Assembly (NCBI GenBank): GCA_016763875.1
Contig: JAESSZ010000097.1
Coordinates: forward strand, 1 to 7,572
DNA: 7,572 nucleotides
Source: Nannocystaceae bacterium
GTDB lineage: Bacteria; Myxococcota_A; Polyangia; Nannocystales; Nannocystaceae
Reading direction: 5' to 3'
Shown in pieces: positions 5,684-7,572 of this stretch (within the stretch, counting starts at the first letter, position 1; each line of letters opens with the position of its first letter). The notes beneath the pieces are model-generated. The model was given only the letters and a program-made list of their open reading frames with translations, searched no databases and had not been told where the DNA came from. A program made the translations under genes and the position numbers.

Positions 5684-6445
5684 GTGGGACTATCCAGGTC
5701 CCGCGTCGTTGCGATGGGTCTTGGGATGATAACGACTACAACGCTTGCGCTTGTGCCCTCGATCGGCGGTGAGACTCCTTCAGGTAGGTTGAAGACTCCA
5801 GACGCTGTGGGTCCTCAGCCTCTTTCGTCGGAGACTCACCGCGGGTCCGGTTCCCCTGACCACGACAAGTTAGCGGAAACGGCCCGACCGAGAACCGGCA
5901 ATGGGATGGTGCTCGCTGCTGGTTTGCTCGGCGGCACCGCGCTTGCCATCAGCGTTGGCCGGGCGGCGTGGTTCTACGGCCGATGCGACTCGTTCCACTA
6001 CGATGACGGCTGCTTTGGGGCCTACTACCCAGTGGTGACCACGTTGGTCTTCGGTGGCCCACAATTCGCCGCAACCGCGACCGGACTTGGACTCGCGCTC
6101 GCAGGCAGTCGTCGCCGGGCCATCCACGACGGCCCCAGCAGCTGGACTTCACGCAAGCGCAACGTCATGAGGGGCTCGGCACTGCTCGCGGTTGGGATCG
6201 CGATCCGGGTCGTGTCGAGCGTGCTCGTCATCCGGGCGTCGACTGTCGATTCTGACGCGGTCTACGACGACGAGGTGGATGGAGAAACCATGCGCCGCTT
6301 CTACACGGCCGGTGTCGTGTCCGGACAGATCGGCGACACGCTCGCTACGGTTGGAGGAGGATTGCTGACCTACGCGATCGCCTCAAAAAGAGGCACGACG
6401 GCGACCGTAGCCGTCTCGGCCGGCGGACTGCAGGTTCGCTTCTAA
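5684..6445 (+). CDS. Hypothetical multi-pass membrane protein
   Basis: I do not recognise the family. From the GTG at 5684 the protein has 253 residues. The N-terminus VGLSRSRVVAMGLGMITT looks like a signal peptide or anchor: two Arg, then a hydrophobic stretch. A polar, Pro/Ser/Thr-rich segment of about 40 residues follows. Then come about four hydrophobic segments: VLAAGLLGGTALAISVG, a YYPVVTTLVFGG...ATGLGLALAG pair-like stretch, ALLAVGIAIRVVSSVLVIRA and VSGQIGDTLATVGGGLLTYAIA. A loop after the first holds two cysteines (GRCDSFHYDDGCFG) that could form a disulfide. The protein ends VSAGGLQVRF, a strand-like C-terminus. The start is uncertain: ATG at 5714 or 5726 would lack the positive N-region, and none has a clear ribosome binding site. 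It is divergent from the lipoprotein and ends 27 bases from the VWA gene, which it faces tail to tail. Confidence 0.65.
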   Translation: MGLSRSRVVAMGLGMITTTTLALVPSIGGETPSGRLKTPDAVGPQPLSSETHRGSGSPDHDKLAETARPRTGNGMVLAAGLLGGTALAISVGRAAWFYGRCDSFHYDDGCFGAYYPVVTTLVFGGPQFAATATGLGLALAGSRRRAIHDGPSSWTSRKRNVMRGSALLAVGIAIRVVSSVLVIRASTVDSDAVYDDEVDGETMRRFYTAGVVSGQIGDTLATVGGGLLTYAIASKRGTTATVAVSAGGLQVRF

Positions 6446-6472
6446 GTACGACACGGCGAGGCGACGTCGACC

Positions 6473-7572
6473 TCACTCGAACAGGCCGCGCTGACACACG
6501 GGATTGGTCAGCAACGTGGCCAATGCGGTACGCAGCGGAAGGCGATGTGACACAAGGTCGCCCAGCGCGAACGCGGTCCCGGCTGTCTGACTTGGTATCG
6601 AGTCTCGACCGCCGCGTTTGGCAGAGAACCCCGACTTGCCCGGACCGCTGGTAAAGCTCGCCACCCGGATGGACGCGTCGCTGAGGGCCTCGACCACGGC
6701 GTCGTAGCCGTGTTCAACCTTTGCGCCACTGAGCTCTGTCCCGCGGCCTGCGGCACTCGCATCGCTGGCGTATACGACGAGGCGTAACGTATCGGTATCG
6801 TCCCGCCACGTGAACTCGGTCGTCGCAGCGTGCAGCGCGTCGAGTCCGTTTTCAGCGTCCTCTGCGTTGAGGTCATCGCCGCCAGGTTGCCGGTTCATCC
6901 CCGCGCGAGACAGCAAGCGGTCAAGTTCACGCTCAAGTTCGGCCACGCTGGTTAGCGAGCGAACTTCGACCCTGTCGACGAACGCAACCAGACCGTAACG
7001 GGGGTTTTTGTCGTACTGCTGGACCTCGCGGTCGAACGCCCGAATCTGCGTCGATAGGGCCGCAAGCGCCTCGCCCATGCCGTCGGATGTGTCCACGACA
7101 AACACCACGTCGACCTGTGATTTGGGATCGGGCGTCGCCTCGCACGTCTCCCGATTAGGAGCGCCTATCGTGACGCCTGTTTTGGGGCCCTTTTTGGGCG
7201 CCGCTTTTTCCCGAGCAAGCGTGTTGGTGAATTCGACGCCCTCGGCTATCGCCAGTTTGTTCTCGACGACGGACACGCTGGCGAACAGCTGGTCCAGGTC
7301 GTTGGAAGGGGCCATGTCGAGAACGTCGAACACACTGCCCTGTCCACCGCTCATCGTCCCCAAGAGAACGCTGTCCCCTCCCAAGGCCCCTAGGACCCGT
7401 GCCACACCGACGTCCGCCCCAACACGCTCATCGATCTTGCGTTTCTTGCGGCGGCCTCGCTTCTTGCGCCTTTTTTTCGCCGCTCGCTTGGTGGGAACGG
7501 CCTCCGCGACCGGCTCGGGCTTTGCTAAGGGAGGGGGGCGCGGTTCGCTTTCTTCCTTCGCCTCGGTCGTGG
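6473..7572 (-). CDS. VWA-domain protein with Lys/Arg-rich tract (partial, 5' end beyond window)
   Basis: The frame is open to the right edge with no start codon that fits, so the N-terminus is outside. The visible 365 residues begin with a Pro/Glu-rich part (1-27). A strongly basic tract follows, KRAAKKRRKKRGRRKKRK (28-45, 15 of 18 basic), then a Gly-rich segment (VARVLGALGGDSVLLG, from 56). After a linker, a von Willebrand factor A domain spans about 153-355, with strand VDVVFVVDTSDGMG, YGLVAFVDRVEV and LRLVVYASDAS. VWA domains usually bind a metal through DxSxS and mediate protein contacts. Here the motif reads DTSDG, so the second serine is missing. No membrane segment is seen in the visible part. 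The Gly-rich segment recalls myxobacterial TonB/AgmX-like proteins, but that is a weak resemblance. It could be an envelope or motility-related protein. The GTG at 7405 is not favoured as the start because coding continues upstream of it. Confidence 0.8.
   Translation of the reverse strand, partial: TTEAKEESEPRPPPLAKPEPVAEAVPTKRAAKKRRKKRGRRKKRKIDERVGADVGVARVLGALGGDSVLLGTMSGGQGSVFDVLDMAPSNDLDQLFASVSVVENKLAIAEGVEFTNTLAREKAAPKKGPKTGVTIGAPNRETCEATPDPKSQVDVVFVVDTSDGMGEALAALSTQIRAFDREVQQYDKNPRYGLVAFVDRVEVRSLTSVAELERELDRLLSRAGMNRQPGGDDLNAEDAENGLDALHAATTEFTWRDDTDTLRLVVYASDASAAGRGTELSGAKVEHGYDAVVEALSDASIRVASFTSGPGKSGFSAKRGGRDSIPSQTAGTAFALGDLVSHRLPLRTALATLLTNPVCQRGLFE

Noticed and set aside
6380..6394. 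Hairpin GCCTC-AAAAA-GAGGC as a terminator for the membrane protein gene
   Set aside because: It lies inside the coding region about 50 bases before the stop and has no T-run after it.

Overview
The window is GC-rich and densely coding. Its gene types suggest a member of the Myxococcota or a related deltaproteobacterial lineage: Ala/Pro/Arg-rich proteins, a cysteine-rich lipoprotein of a kind common in marine myxobacteria, a VWA protein with a Lys/Arg-rich tract, and an anchored HtrA-type protease. No ribosomal RNA or other strong taxonomic marker is present, so this placement is an inference.

Left part (1-2901, all on the minus strand) is a tightly packed four-gene operon read from right to left. 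It encodes a GbsR/MarR-type winged-helix regulator (2901-2272), a long-chain polyprenyl diphosphate synthase (2291-1197), a UbiE/MenG-type quinone methyltransferase (1195-440) and a UbiX-type flavin prenyltransferase (443-1, cut by the window edge). The junctions are a 20-base overlap, a 1-base gap and a 4-base ATGA overlap. The last three genes are late steps of quinone synthesis: making the isoprenoid tail, C-methylating the ring, and supplying prenyl-FMN for a UbiD-type decarboxylase that should lie nearby. In this type of organism the quinone is probably menaquinone. A perfect 25-base palindrome lies 18 bases upstream of the regulator start. It is the likely operator for autoregulation and therefore for control of the whole operon.

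Middle part (2945-4735): after a 225-base divergent intergenic region, an inner-membrane-anchored HtrA/DegP-type serine protease is read on the plus strand. It has a complete His-Asp-Ser triad, one clear PDZ domain and one degenerate C-terminal PDZ-like domain. The convergent gap after it (4736-5001) carries three 15-base tandem repeats and a small inverted repeat.

Right part (5002-7572) holds three poorly characterised genes. One is a cysteine-rich lipoprotein on the minus strand, with a G9 homopolymer near its 3' end. The second is a divergently oriented membrane protein with about four transmembrane segments on the plus strand. The third is a 5'-truncated VWA-domain protein on the minus strand, ending 27 bases from the membrane protein. 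They look like cell-envelope proteins, but nothing in the sequence gives a specific function.

I see no mobile element, CRISPR array, tRNA or rRNA. The observations most worth following up are the regulator-palindrome-quinone operon arrangement, the Met substitution in the SAM motif of the methyltransferase, the G9 tract in the lipoprotein gene, and the VWA protein with a degenerate MIDAS motif.
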